Source: Protaetiibacter larvae (lineage in GTDB: Bacteria; Actinomycetota; Actinomycetes; Actinomycetales; Microbacteriaceae). Taken from it: a stretch of DNA of 64,000 nt. The stretch is from NCBI RefSeq assembly GCF_008365275.1, contig NZ_CP043504.1, positions 62,001 through 126,000 on the forward strand, read 5' to 3'. Shown here in pieces: positions 29,498-37,946 of this stretch; positions within the stretch are counted from its first letter, which is position 1; each line of letters starts with the position of its first letter. A program made the position numbers and the translations under genes. The notes beneath the pieces are model-generated. The model saw only the letters and a list, made by a program, of their open reading frames with translations, had not been told where the DNA came from and ran no database searches.

Positions 29498-30676
29498 TCA
29501 GCTCGCGGCGACGCTCACCGAGGCGGCGACGCTCAAGACACCGCTGTACGCGCTCTTGTCCACGACCTCGATCTCTCGCGCTCGCGGCAGATCGACCACA
29601 GTGCCGAGCGACTTCGTCCCGAGCTTGACGTGGACGTAGTACTGGCCGCGACCGAGTCGCAACCCCGGGAAGCTGAAGGTGACCGAGCGGCGACCCTCGA
29701 TGCGTCCGGTCTCGACACCCAGCAGCTCCGTGTTCGTCCCGTACACCCTCATGCCGAGGGGAGTCTCGAAGGCTGCGGCGGCATACCACCCCTCGAGCGG
29801 GTGATCGGATTCGACCTCCATCACCACTCGGACATCGTCTCCCGGCACGATCTCGTCGACATCGGAGCCGTCGACCCCCAGGACGCGAGTCGAATGAACG
29901 CGCATCCCCCGGGCCGCCTCGATCTCGCTCTTGTCACGATCGGCTTCGAATCCGTCACGCAGCACACGCAAGGCCGTCGCGGTGTCACCGTCGAACGTCA
30001 TCCGACCGGACTGAAGCACGATTCCGCGGGTGCAGATGCTGCCGATCGACTCCGCGGAGTGGCTCACCAGCACGATCGTGCGCCCGTCCTCCTGGAACGA
30101 CCGCACCTTGTCGAGGCACTTCCGCTGGAACGGCTCGTCGCCGACCGCCAGCACCTCGTCGATGAGCAGGATCTCCGGGTCGACGTGCACGGCGACCGCG
30201 AAGGCGAGCCGGACGTACATCCCCGAGGAGTAGAACTTGACCTGGGTGTCGATGAACTTCTCGATCCCGGAGAACTCGACGATGTCGTCGAAGTAGAGAT
30301 CCGTCTGCTTCGTCGTGAGCCCCAGGATCGCCGCGTTCAGGTAAACGTTCTCACGGCCCGTGAGGTCGGGATGGAATCCGGCACCGAGCTCGAGGAGCGC
30401 GGCGAGTCGCCCCCGTGAACGCACGCTGCCGGTCGTCGGCTGGATGATGCCGCCGATGACCTTCAAGAGCGTGCTCTTGCCGGAGCCGTTCGCGCCGATC
30501 AGCCCCAGGGTCTCGCCGCTCGCGACATCGATGTCGATGTCGCGCAGTGCCCAGAAGTCCTCTCTTCCGAGGCTTCGGTTGCGGAAGTTGAGAAGGCGCT
30601 CCTTGAGCGACTTCTCCTTGTGCAGAATGAAACGCTTCGAGACGTCGTCAACCGAGATCACGGTGCTGGCAGACAT
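29498..30676 (-). CDS. wzt: Polysaccharide ABC exporter, ATP-binding subunit with Wzt-type C-terminal domain
   Basis: A 392-aa protein. The ABC domain (1-245) has Walker A GANGSGKST (61-69), signature YSSGM (149-153), Walker B ILLIDE (169-174) and the switch histidine in LVSHS (206). Residues about 255-385 form a beta-sandwich Wzt_C domain (VVMEVESDHPLEGWYAAAAFE, then the RRSVTFSFPGLRLGRGQYYVHV stretch), which in O-antigen exporters reads the chain-end modification. It pairs with the ABC-2 permease at 37001-37900, although the genes are 6 kb apart and on opposite strands. It exports a lipid-linked glycan across the membrane. Confidence 0.9.
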   Translation of the reverse strand: MSASTVISVDDVSKRFILHKEKSLKERLLNFRNRSLGREDFWALRDIDIDVASGETLGLIGANGSGKSTLLKVIGGIIQPTTGSVRSRGRLAALLELGAGFHPDLTGRENVYLNAAILGLTTKQTDLYFDDIVEFSGIEKFIDTQVKFYSSGMYVRLAFAVAVHVDPEILLIDEVLAVGDEPFQRKCLDKVRSFQEDGRTIVLVSHSAESIGSICTRGIVLQSGRMTFDGDTATALRVLRDGFEADRDKSEIEAARGMRVHSTRVLGVDGSDVDEIVPGDDVRVVMEVESDHPLEGWYAAAAFETPLGMRVYGTNTELLGVETGRIEGRRSVTFSFPGLRLGRGQYYVHVKLGTKSLGTVVDLPRAREIEVVDKSAYSGVLSVAASVSVAAS

Positions 30677-30781
30677 GGCCCGCTCAGTCTACGCGACCGA
30701 TGCCCGACCCCCGCCCGGCGCGGAGAGCGATCGCGATGACCGCTAGCATGTTCTGACCCGACCCCGACGATGGAGCGAGCC

Positions 30782-32359
30782 GTGCGCATCCTGGTGATCT
30801 CCGATCTCCTGCCGCCGCGCATGCTGGGGGGCTTCGAGCTCGCCTGCCGCAACCTGTCGCAGGGGCTCCGGGACCGGGGCCATGAGGTGCTCGTCCTCAC
30901 CACCGCCACCGATCGCGCCGCACCCGAACAGGACGGATGGGTCGACCGCTGTCTCGCCCTGCACGAGCTGTTCGTGAACGTGAACCTCGAAGACGACGGC
31001 ATCGGTCGTCTGAACCGGTTCGAGTCCCGCGTTTCGACCGTGGGCAACTCGCTCATCGTGCTCGACCGGATCCGTTCGTTCGCACCCGACCACATCCTGA
31101 TGTTCAACCTGTTCGGAATCGGCGGCATCGGGATCCTCGACACGGTTCGGCGCACCGGCATCCCCTGGACGCTCAATCTCGGCGACAACGTTCCGGGCGC
31201 CCTGCTCGACGGCACCTCGGGGGCGATCCGCGAACTGTACGACGTGCCGGGCGGACTCTTCGCGTCGGGGTCGTACGCCATCGTCAGCGAGACCTTGCGC
31301 GATGAGGTGATCGCCACGGGAGTGCCACTGGGGCCTGTCGAGGTGATCCCCCGCGGCGCGTTGTATCCCGACCTTGCCCGAACCCGCGACTACCGCGACG
31401 GCGGTGTGACGCGGTTCGTGGCCGCCGGCATACTCTCCCCGCACAAGGGCGTCGACTTGATGATCGACGCGGCGGCCGGGCTTGTCGAACAGGGCCTCGA
31501 CGGCTTCCGCCTCGAGATCTACGGAGACGGCCTCGTCGACCACTACCGTTCTCGCATCGCCGAGCGCGGGCTGACCGGGTTCGTCTCCATCCCCGGACGC
31601 GTGGATCAGCGTCGGCTGTTCGAGATCCACGCCGGTTCGGACGCATTCCTCTTCCCGACGTGGGAGCGCGAACCGGGCGCATCAGCACCTGTCGAGGCGG
31701 CATCGGTGGGCTGCGTGCCGATCATGACCGCGGACTGCGGACCGGCCGAGTACCTGGTCGACGGAGTCCACACGCTCAAGATCGCCCGCAATGCCCACGC
31801 CCTCGCCGACGCCATGGCGCGTGTCGTGAGAGGCGAAGTCGACCTCGCCGCCCTCGGCGCCGCCGGACGCCGCATCGCACGAGGCGATCTCTCCTTCTCG
31901 ACCTCGGTGGAACGCCTCGAGGCGTTTCTCGGGTCGGGCGATCACCGAGTTGCGCTTAAGCTGGACACGGACGCCATCGCCGCGGAGGTCATCCGCCTGG
32001 ATGATGCCGCACGCCGCGTCCTTCTCGACGAGCTCCGAGAGGGGAAGCAGATGGGAGAGTCCGAGGCGTCTCCGCCACGGGCATCGGCCGCGCGCCGCAT
32101 CGCCTCGCTTCCCGCCAGAGCCGTGCGTCGGCTCATTCGGCCGGCGATCTCAGCCGAACTCGCCGAGCAGCGCGACTTCCTCCGGGAGCAGCGCTCCCGG
32201 ATCGAGGCCGATCGAGAGGCACTCGCCGCCCGCGAGGCGCAACTCGCGGAGCGGGAGAAGGCGATGAACAGCCTCACCCGGGCGGTGCAGAAGGACATCC
32301 TCGCGACGAACCGACGCATCGATTGGCTCGAGAACGAACGGCAGCACCCAGGCGCATGA
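30782..32359 (+). CDS. GT4 glycosyltransferase with C-terminal coiled coil
   Basis: About 525 aa. The GT-B fold is recognised by VRILVISDLLPPRMLGGFE at the start, the FVAAGILSPHKGVDLMIDA strand, LEIYGDG, and the donor loop PTWEREPGASAPVEAASVG. From about residue 430 the sequence becomes basic, then heptad-rich (AEQRDFLREQRSRIEAD and AALAAREAQLAER), a coiled coil of about 60 residues for dimerisation or docking. GTG at 30782 is preferred because GGAG lies 6 bases upstream; ATG at 30770 is in frame but lacks a ribosome-binding site. A TAGCAT box is at 30743. It overlaps the acyltransferase gene by four bases. Confidence 0.85.
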   Translation: MRILVISDLLPPRMLGGFELACRNLSQGLRDRGHEVLVLTTATDRAAPEQDGWVDRCLALHELFVNVNLEDDGIGRLNRFESRVSTVGNSLIVLDRIRSFAPDHILMFNLFGIGGIGILDTVRRTGIPWTLNLGDNVPGALLDGTSGAIRELYDVPGGLFASGSYAIVSETLRDEVIATGVPLGPVEVIPRGALYPDLARTRDYRDGGVTRFVAAGILSPHKGVDLMIDAAAGLVEQGLDGFRLEIYGDGLVDHYRSRIAERGLTGFVSIPGRVDQRRLFEIHAGSDAFLFPTWEREPGASAPVEAASVGCVPIMTADCGPAEYLVDGVHTLKIARNAHALADAMARVVRGEVDLAALGAAGRRIARGDLSFSTSVERLEAFLGSGDHRVALKLDTDAIAAEVIRLDDAARRVLLDELREGKQMGESEASPPRASAARRIASLPARAVRRLIRPAISAELAEQRDFLREQRSRIEADREALAAREAQLAEREKAMNSLTRAVQKDILATNRRIDWLENERQHPGA

Positions 32360-34455
32360 GTGGCGCGCTGACCGCCGCCACCACCACTGTCGCGAGACCT
32401 CCAGGCACGCGACCGGCCGAATACCGACGTGACATCCAGTACCTCCGGGCGCTGGCGGTCGGTCTCGTGGTGCTCTACCACTTCTGGCCGGGCCGCATTC
32501 CCGGAGGGTTCGTCGGCGTCGACGTGTTCTTCGTCATCTCCGGCTACCTGATCACCGCGCACCTCATCGCCGGGCTGGCCCGCACCGGTCGCGTCGCGGT
32601 GTTCTCCTTCTGGGGGCGTCGGGTGCGTCGGCTCCTTCCGGCATCGTTCGCGACGCTTGCGGTCGCCGCGATCATGGTGGTCATCTGGATCCCCCCGTCG
32701 GTGCGCGCTCAGGGGCTTCGCGAGGTCATCGCATCCACCTTCTACGTCGAGAACTGGATACTCGCGGCCGACTCCGTCGACTACCTCAACGCCGCGAACC
32801 AGCCGTCCATCGTGCAGCACTTCTGGTCGCTCTCCGTGGAGGAGCAGTTCTACCTCGTCTGGCCGCTGCTGCTCGTCGCGGCCGTCGGGATCGCGGGTCT
32901 GCTGCTTCGACGCCGTGTCGCCGCACCCGAGAGCGTGGTCTCGGTCGCCCTCGTCATCGTCGCGGCCGCCTCGCTCGTCACCTCCGTGATCCTCACGGAG
33001 ACCGAGCCGAGCGTCGCCTACTTCGCGACCACGACGCGCGCCTGGGAATTCGCGGCGGGAGGCCTGATCGCCTCTCTCGCCGTGCTCCGAGGAGGGCCTC
33101 GTGGCATCCTCGCGCGAAGGGGCGCGCGATGGGGGGCGCGCATCGTCGGGATCGCCCTGGTGCTCGTCTCGGGCTTCGTCTACACCGGCGCGACACCCTT
33201 TCCCGGGTGGGCGGCGGCGCTGCCCGTGCTCGGGACGGCGATCGCGATCTGGGCGGGCATCGGAGCGGAATCCGCACACCGCAGCCGTCACGATCCGATC
33301 GAGATCATCGGAGATCGCTCGTACTCCATCTATCTGTGGCACTGGCCGCTGTTGATCGTCGCACCCTTCGCGCTCGGACACGCCCTCGGCGCGCTCGACA
33401 AGGTTCTGCTCCTGGTCGCGGTCGTGGTGCTCGCCGGCCTGAGCAAGCGGTGGATCGAGGATCCGGTGCGCCGCTGGCAGTGGCTCGGCGCGCGCCCCGC
33501 GCGAACATTCGTCGCGCTGGGGATCGCCACCGCGCTCCTCGTCGGCGCTGTCGGCACGACGAGCTGGGTGCTGCTGCGCTCATCGAGTCCCGCGGCCGAG
33601 ACGAGCACGGCCGAGATCGACGCCGGGATCTCCTGCTTCGCGTCCGACGCGCTGGTGTCGGCGGATCGCTGCGCCAACCCCTTCGCCGCCGATCGCGTCG
33701 ACACGGCATGGGCGAAGGACGACCGCGATGCGTACTGCATCGACGTCCCCGCCGCGGCCCAGCTGGGGTGCCCGCTCGGCGGCCCCGAGGACGCCGAGCA
33801 CACCCTCGCTCTCGTCGGCGACTCGCACGGCGCCTCCGTCGGGCAGCTGGTTCTCGCGTCGCTCCCGCCGGGGTGGCGCCTCATCTCCTACCTCGCGACC
33901 GGATGCCCAGGCATCACCCGGGTGGACATCGGCGCGCCGGGTCAAGGCGAGGCGGACCGTCGCGTGTGCGCCGAGTGGAGCACGCGCGTGCTCGATGATC
34001 TCGAGTCCCGCGAGGACGTCGACGCCGTGCTCTTCACCAACTTCACGACGCGCTACACCGACCCGGCCTCCGAGATGCCGCTGACCGAGAGCGCCATCGT
34101 CGAGAGCTGGAGCAGGCTCCAGGCGGCGGGCAAGACGGTGATCGCCCTCCGTGACATTCCCGGGACCACGGCGGGTGACATCCCCGCGTGCATCGACGCG
34201 TCGAACGGGATCGACGACCCGTGCACCACCCCGCGCGCCGATGCGCTCCCCGCCGATGTCCTCGCGGCCGCGGCGCGCGCCTCAGGGGCGGGGTACGTCG
34301 ACCTCAGCGATCGGTTCTGCGACGCGGAGCGATGCCACGCGGTGATCGGCGAGGTGATCGTCTACAGCGACGACAACCACGTGACGCGCACCTTCGCGCG
34401 CTCGCTCCGACCCGAGCTCCTCGCCGCGCTGGCGACAATGCTGCCGCCGAACTGA
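32356..34455 (+). CDS. OafA/OatA-like acyltransferase with SGNH domain
   Basis: A 699-aa protein. The N-terminal half is an Acyltransferase_3 membrane domain of about 10 helices: DIQYLRALAVGLVVLYHFWP with the key histidine, the VGVDVFFVISGYLI motif and SVEEQFYLVWPLLLVA. After a linker (about 400-440) the C-terminal half is an extracytoplasmic SGNH hydrolase-like domain with LVGDSHGASVG (block I serine) and YSDDNHVTRTFA (block V Asp/His). It should O-acylate sugars of the surface polymer or peptidoglycan. The ATG overlaps the preceding GT4 stop (ATGA); the longer in-frame extension lies inside that gene and is not used. Confidence 0.92.
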   Translation: MSGALTAATTTVARPPGTRPAEYRRDIQYLRALAVGLVVLYHFWPGRIPGGFVGVDVFFVISGYLITAHLIAGLARTGRVAVFSFWGRRVRRLLPASFATLAVAAIMVVIWIPPSVRAQGLREVIASTFYVENWILAADSVDYLNAANQPSIVQHFWSLSVEEQFYLVWPLLLVAAVGIAGLLLRRRVAAPESVVSVALVIVAAASLVTSVILTETEPSVAYFATTTRAWEFAAGGLIASLAVLRGGPRGILARRGARWGARIVGIALVLVSGFVYTGATPFPGWAAALPVLGTAIAIWAGIGAESAHRSRHDPIEIIGDRSYSIYLWHWPLLIVAPFALGHALGALDKVLLLVAVVVLAGLSKRWIEDPVRRWQWLGARPARTFVALGIATALLVGAVGTTSWVLLRSSSPAAETSTAEIDAGISCFASDALVSADRCANPFAADRVDTAWAKDDRDAYCIDVPAAAQLGCPLGGPEDAEHTLALVGDSHGASVGQLVLASLPPGWRLISYLATGCPGITRVDIGAPGQGEADRRVCAEWSTRVLDDLESREDVDAVLFTNFTTRYTDPASEMPLTESAIVESWSRLQAAGKTVIALRDIPGTTAGDIPACIDASNGIDDPCTTPRADALPADVLAAAARASGAGYVDLSDRFCDAERCHAVIGEVIVYSDDNHVTRTFARSLRPELLAALATMLPPN

Positions 34456-34456
34456 G

Positions 34457-35608
34457 TCAGCCGGCGAGGGCCTCGCGGTACAGCGCGAGAAGGTCCTCCG
34501 AGACACGCTCGTACGAGTAGCGCTCGGTGAATGCGATCGCAGCGGGGCTCGGCCACGTCGTCGGCGTGCGCTGCACGACGCGCGCGAGCTCGTAGTACGC
34601 GAAGGTGTCGGTGAGCTCGATGCAGTGCACGAGCGCGTTGAGCTCGCGGAATGTCTCGGTCGGGTACGCGACCGTCGGCATCGAGTTGGAGAGGGCGGTG
34701 GTGAGCGCCGCCGACGTGACCTGGGAGTAGTACTCGCCGTCGTACGGGTAGACCGCGATATCGCACTCGCGGACCATCGCGTCGAGTTCGAGATCGCCCT
34801 CGACGTACCCGGTGATGTACACGCGATCCTTCAGGCCGAGCTCGCGCACGAGGTCCGTCAGCTCGTCGTACACGGCGACGTCGTGGCTCGTCGGGTTGAT
34901 TCCGCCGATCACGGCGAGCTTGTAGTTGTCCGGCAGGAAGGTGAGCGCCTTGATCGCGGCGTCGACGCCCTTGTAGCGATGGAGGAACCCGATGGTGCAC
35001 AGGACCACGTCGTCCTTCTGCACGCGGAGGCCCTCTCGGATGCGCGTCGATTCCCGAACGTTCGTGGTGCGCTTGGCGGGCAGCACGAGCCGACGGATGC
35101 GTGCGGGGTCGACACCCGCGGCGACGAGCTCTCGGAACGCAGCCGAGTTGTGCACGATGAGCAGGTCGGCGGCGCGAAGCGGCGCGATCACCCGCTCGTC
35201 GAGCGCACGCCGCTCGGCGCGCGCTCGATAGTGGTTGAGGAACGCGCGAGGGCTGATCCCTGCGCGCGCCGGAACCGCAAGGTCGAGCACGCCGGGCGAG
35301 GTGTGCAATGTGACGATCAGGCGGGCCCCTGCGGCCCGAGCCGCCGCAACCGCGCGACCCATCTCGTCGCGGGAGTAGAAGCCCCACTCGTGCTGCACAT
35401 GCAGGATGTCGTACCCCCGGACCTCTTCCGCGAGCCGGTCCATCGCCGCGGCGTACTGGTCGTCCGGCAGCGTGCGAATCACGTTGGGCGAGAGGTCGAA
35501 GAACCGGTTCTCGACCTCGTCCGACGGTGCGAGCACCTCGAGGAAGGCCTCCTGATACTTGCCGATGCCGCACGCTTCGTCGTGGGTGCTGAAATGAAGG
35601 ACCTTCAT
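34457..35608 (-). CDS. GT4 family glycosyltransferase
   Basis: A 383-aa GT-B glycosyltransferase. Family features are VLHFSTHDEACGIGKYQEAF (acceptor-side start with the GIGKY loop), LHVQHEWGFYSRDE, IVTLHTSPG, LCTIGFLHRYKGVDAAIKAL and the donor region DIAVYPYDGEYYSQVTSAALTTAL. Cytoplasmic enzyme using a nucleotide sugar. The ATG overlaps the stop of the upstream TGIPRV glycosyltransferase by four bases, so the two are made together. The specific linkage cannot be inferred. Confidence 0.88.
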   Translation of the reverse strand: MKVLHFSTHDEACGIGKYQEAFLEVLAPSDEVENRFFDLSPNVIRTLPDDQYAAAMDRLAEEVRGYDILHVQHEWGFYSRDEMGRAVAAARAAGARLIVTLHTSPGVLDLAVPARAGISPRAFLNHYRARAERRALDERVIAPLRAADLLIVHNSAAFRELVAAGVDPARIRRLVLPAKRTTNVRESTRIREGLRVQKDDVVLCTIGFLHRYKGVDAAIKALTFLPDNYKLAVIGGINPTSHDVAVYDELTDLVRELGLKDRVYITGYVEGDLELDAMVRECDIAVYPYDGEYYSQVTSAALTTALSNSMPTVAYPTETFRELNALVHCIELTDTFAYYELARVVQRTPTTWPSPAAIAFTERYSYERVSEDLLALYREALAG

Positions 35609-36885
35609 GCCGCGGTGACGGCTCCAATCAGACGGTTGAGGACATCGACGACGTCGCTCCAGGGGGTGGGACGGTAACGCCGCACTCTACCGAGCGCTTC
35701 TTGGAGTTCGCTGGCTCCCGTCAGTCTCAGGATCGCCGCCATGCACTCCTCCTGGGAGAACGGATCGAAGTAGTCGATCAGCTCTCCGGCGATCTCGGGC
35801 ATGCTGCTCGAGCGGCTGGCGACCACGGGCTTGCCCCACGCGAGGCTTTCCGCGACGGGGAGACCCCACCCTTCGTACATGCTCGGGTAGATCGTGAAAC
35901 GACAGTTGGCGTAGAGCCACGCGAGCGCCTCATCGCTCGCGTCGCTCAGCACATGCACGCGGCCGCGCAGGGCGGGATCGTCCTGCAGCATCCGGAAGAC
36001 ATCGCCGGCATGCCACCCCTCGCGCCCGACGACCACCAGTGGGGGCAGGTCGATCTCACGCTCGACGGCCGCGCGGTACACGTAGTACAGCAGCACGTGG
36101 TTCTTCCGGGCCTCGACCGTGCCGACGCACAGCACGAACCCGTCCTCGCGGAGCTCGTCGGGAACCCCGGTCCGCTCGGGAGAATCGCGCACCGAGCCGA
36201 AGTCATCCCCGAGCCGGAACACCTCGACGGGGCCGTGGGCGACTCCCTCGGCCGCCGCCCACTCGACGAGGTCCCGCCGCGAGTTCTCCGAGATCGAGAG
36301 CACGAGATCGGTGACCGGGAGCACCTGGGTGAGATAGGAGGTCATCGGCACGGTCGAGTGGCCGGACAGGTGCGGCGCCACGATCGGGAGCATGTCGTAG
36401 GAGAACTGGACCACCGCCGCACCGCGCACGTCGGCGGCGAGGATCGCGTCGATGTAGCTCTGGTCATGCCACTGGCCCATGAAGGTGACGAACACGTCCT
36501 GCGCGCCGGGCAGCACCTCGCGATGCTCGAGCGCACGGAAGCGCGCCAGACGACGGGCGAGCGCGCTCACCCGTTCCGAGCCCCTCGCCGCGCCGAGTCG
36601 GCGCAGTTCACGGCTCGCCCGCCCGGCGCCGCCGAACCGGAGCGCGCGCGCGACACCGACACCCCGACCGCCGCGCAGCCGATATGCGATGCCGCGGCCG
36701 TGCTGTTCCGCGGTGCCGAGCGGATCGACCTCCACGAAGCGCCGCGTCTCGTTCTCCCAGACGACGAACACATCGTCGGGTCTGGCCCGACGGCAGTACT
36801 CGCTGATCACCCGCGGGATGCCCGTCACCCGCCCCGGCCAGTGCGCCAGGTAGGTGATGTCGACGATGCGGCGCAAGGGCGTCAC
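35605..36885 (-). CDS. GT4 glycosyltransferase with TGIPRV N-terminal signature
   Basis: A 426-aa protein starting at GTG 36885, with AGGAG eight bases upstream; the frame is open further upstream but that part runs into the divergent promoter. The N-terminus VDITYLAHWPGRVTGIPRV shares the DxT...TGIxRV signature with the genes at 39444-40841 and 40838-42286. The C-terminal GT-B half has LCVGTVEARKNHVLLYYVY and YEGWGLPVAESLAWGKPVV, including the conserved E-x7-E donor motif. It is likely to extend a surface glycan. Divergent from the wzm gene across a 115-base gap that holds both promoters. Confidence 0.87.
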   Translation of the reverse strand: MTPLRRIVDITYLAHWPGRVTGIPRVISEYCRRARPDDVFVVWENETRRFVEVDPLGTAEQHGRGIAYRLRGGRGVGVARALRFGGAGRASRELRRLGAARGSERVSALARRLARFRALEHREVLPGAQDVFVTFMGQWHDQSYIDAILAADVRGAAVVQFSYDMLPIVAPHLSGHSTVPMTSYLTQVLPVTDLVLSISENSRRDLVEWAAAEGVAHGPVEVFRLGDDFGSVRDSPERTGVPDELREDGFVLCVGTVEARKNHVLLYYVYRAAVEREIDLPPLVVVGREGWHAGDVFRMLQDDPALRGRVHVLSDASDEALAWLYANCRFTIYPSMYEGWGLPVAESLAWGKPVVASRSSSMPEIAGELIDYFDPFSQEECMAAILRLTGASELQEALGRVRRYRPTPWSDVVDVLNRLIGAVTAA

Positions 36886-36939
36886 TGGGGGGTCTCCTCG
36901 GGATCGCAGGCCCCGAGCGAATGCGCGTCGGGCCGAGAC

Positions 36940-36945
36940 TAAGAT
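36940..36945 (+). promoter_or_regulatory. -10 box for the wzm gene
   Basis: TAAGAT, near-consensus, with no convincing -35. It predicts a leader of about 50 bases before the GTG at 37001. Confidence 0.5.
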
Positions 36946-37000
36946 AGCCGGAGTCATCGGGCGCCCCCTGGGCGTCCCCGCTCTGAGGAAGTCCTTCCAC

Positions 37001-37900
37001 GTGACCAGTGCGATCCGCACCCCCGCCCATCCCGAGGGCGAACTCAACGTCGTCACCCCGCCGCGCGGGCTCATCGCCGGCACCGCATTCGCGATCCGCG
37101 GGGTGTGGAGCCGGCGTGAACTCCTCGGGCTGCTCGTCCGGCGTGAGCTGAAGTCGCGCTACAAGAACAGCTCGCTCGGTTTCGTGTGGAGCCTGCTCCG
37201 CCCCATCGCGATGCTCCTCATCTATTACGTCGCCGTCGGCAAGTTCCTCGGGGCCGAGCGCGCGATCCCCGAGTTCGCGATCTTCATCTTCTGCGGCTTG
37301 ACGGTGTGGGGGCTCTTCTCGGAGATCATCGGCACGACGACCACCTCGATCGTCGGCAACGCGGGCCTCGTCAAGAAGATCTATCTTCCGCGCGAGTTGT
37401 TCCCCCTCGCTGCCGTAGGGTCCTCGCTGTTCAACTTCGCGGTGCAGTTCGTCGTGCTGATCGCGGCCACCCTCATCCTCGGCAGCCCCCCGAACCTGGA
37501 CGCGCTGTGGGCGGTTCCCCTCGGACTCGCCACGATCACGGTGTACGCATTCGCGATCGGGCTGCTGCTCTCCGCACTCAACGTCTACCTCCGCGACATC
37601 CAGCACCTGGTGGAGATCATCCTGCTCGTGCTGTTCTGGGCGTCGCCGATCGTCTACTCGTATCAGCTCGTGCACGATGTGCTGGGCGGCAACTGGATCG
37701 AGCAGGTGTTCCTCGCGAACCCCGTGACCCCGGTCGTCCTCATCTTCCAGCAGTCGCTCTGGTCGGCCGGCGATGGCCAGCTGTTCCCCCCCGATCTCTA
37801 TCCCCGTCTCGGGATCACGCTCGCCATCAGCCTCCTGCTCACCTGGATCGCTCAACGCATCTTCGCGCGGCTCGAAGGCAACTTCGCCCAGGAGCTCTGA
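37001..37900 (+). CDS. wzm: Polysaccharide ABC exporter permease (ABC-2 type)
   Basis: A 299-aa protein. The start GTG at 37001 has GAGGAAG upstream. After a cytoplasmic N-terminus containing LLVRRELKSRYKNSSLGFVWSLL, the classic ABC-2/Wzm opening, six membrane helices follow, with the VKKIYLPRELFPLA coupling segment and the conserved YLRDIQHLVEIILLVLFWASPIVY stretch (split here: YLRDIQHLVE, then FWASPIVY). It forms the transmembrane half of the exporter with the Wzt-type ATPase at 29498-30676. The secreted DUF4214 protein follows 46 bases downstream. Confidence 0.93.
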   Translation: MTSAIRTPAHPEGELNVVTPPRGLIAGTAFAIRGVWSRRELLGLLVRRELKSRYKNSSLGFVWSLLRPIAMLLIYYVAVGKFLGAERAIPEFAIFIFCGLTVWGLFSEIIGTTTTSIVGNAGLVKKIYLPRELFPLAAVGSSLFNFAVQFVVLIAATLILGSPPNLDALWAVPLGLATITVYAFAIGLLLSALNVYLRDIQHLVEIILLVLFWASPIVYSYQLVHDVLGGNWIEQVFLANPVTPVVLIFQQSLWSAGDGQLFPPDLYPRLGITLAISLLLTWIAQRIFARLEGNFAQEL

Positions 37901-37946
37901 GCGGACGCCCCCTCCGCGCGCCACGGCTTACCATGGGAGGGAAGTC

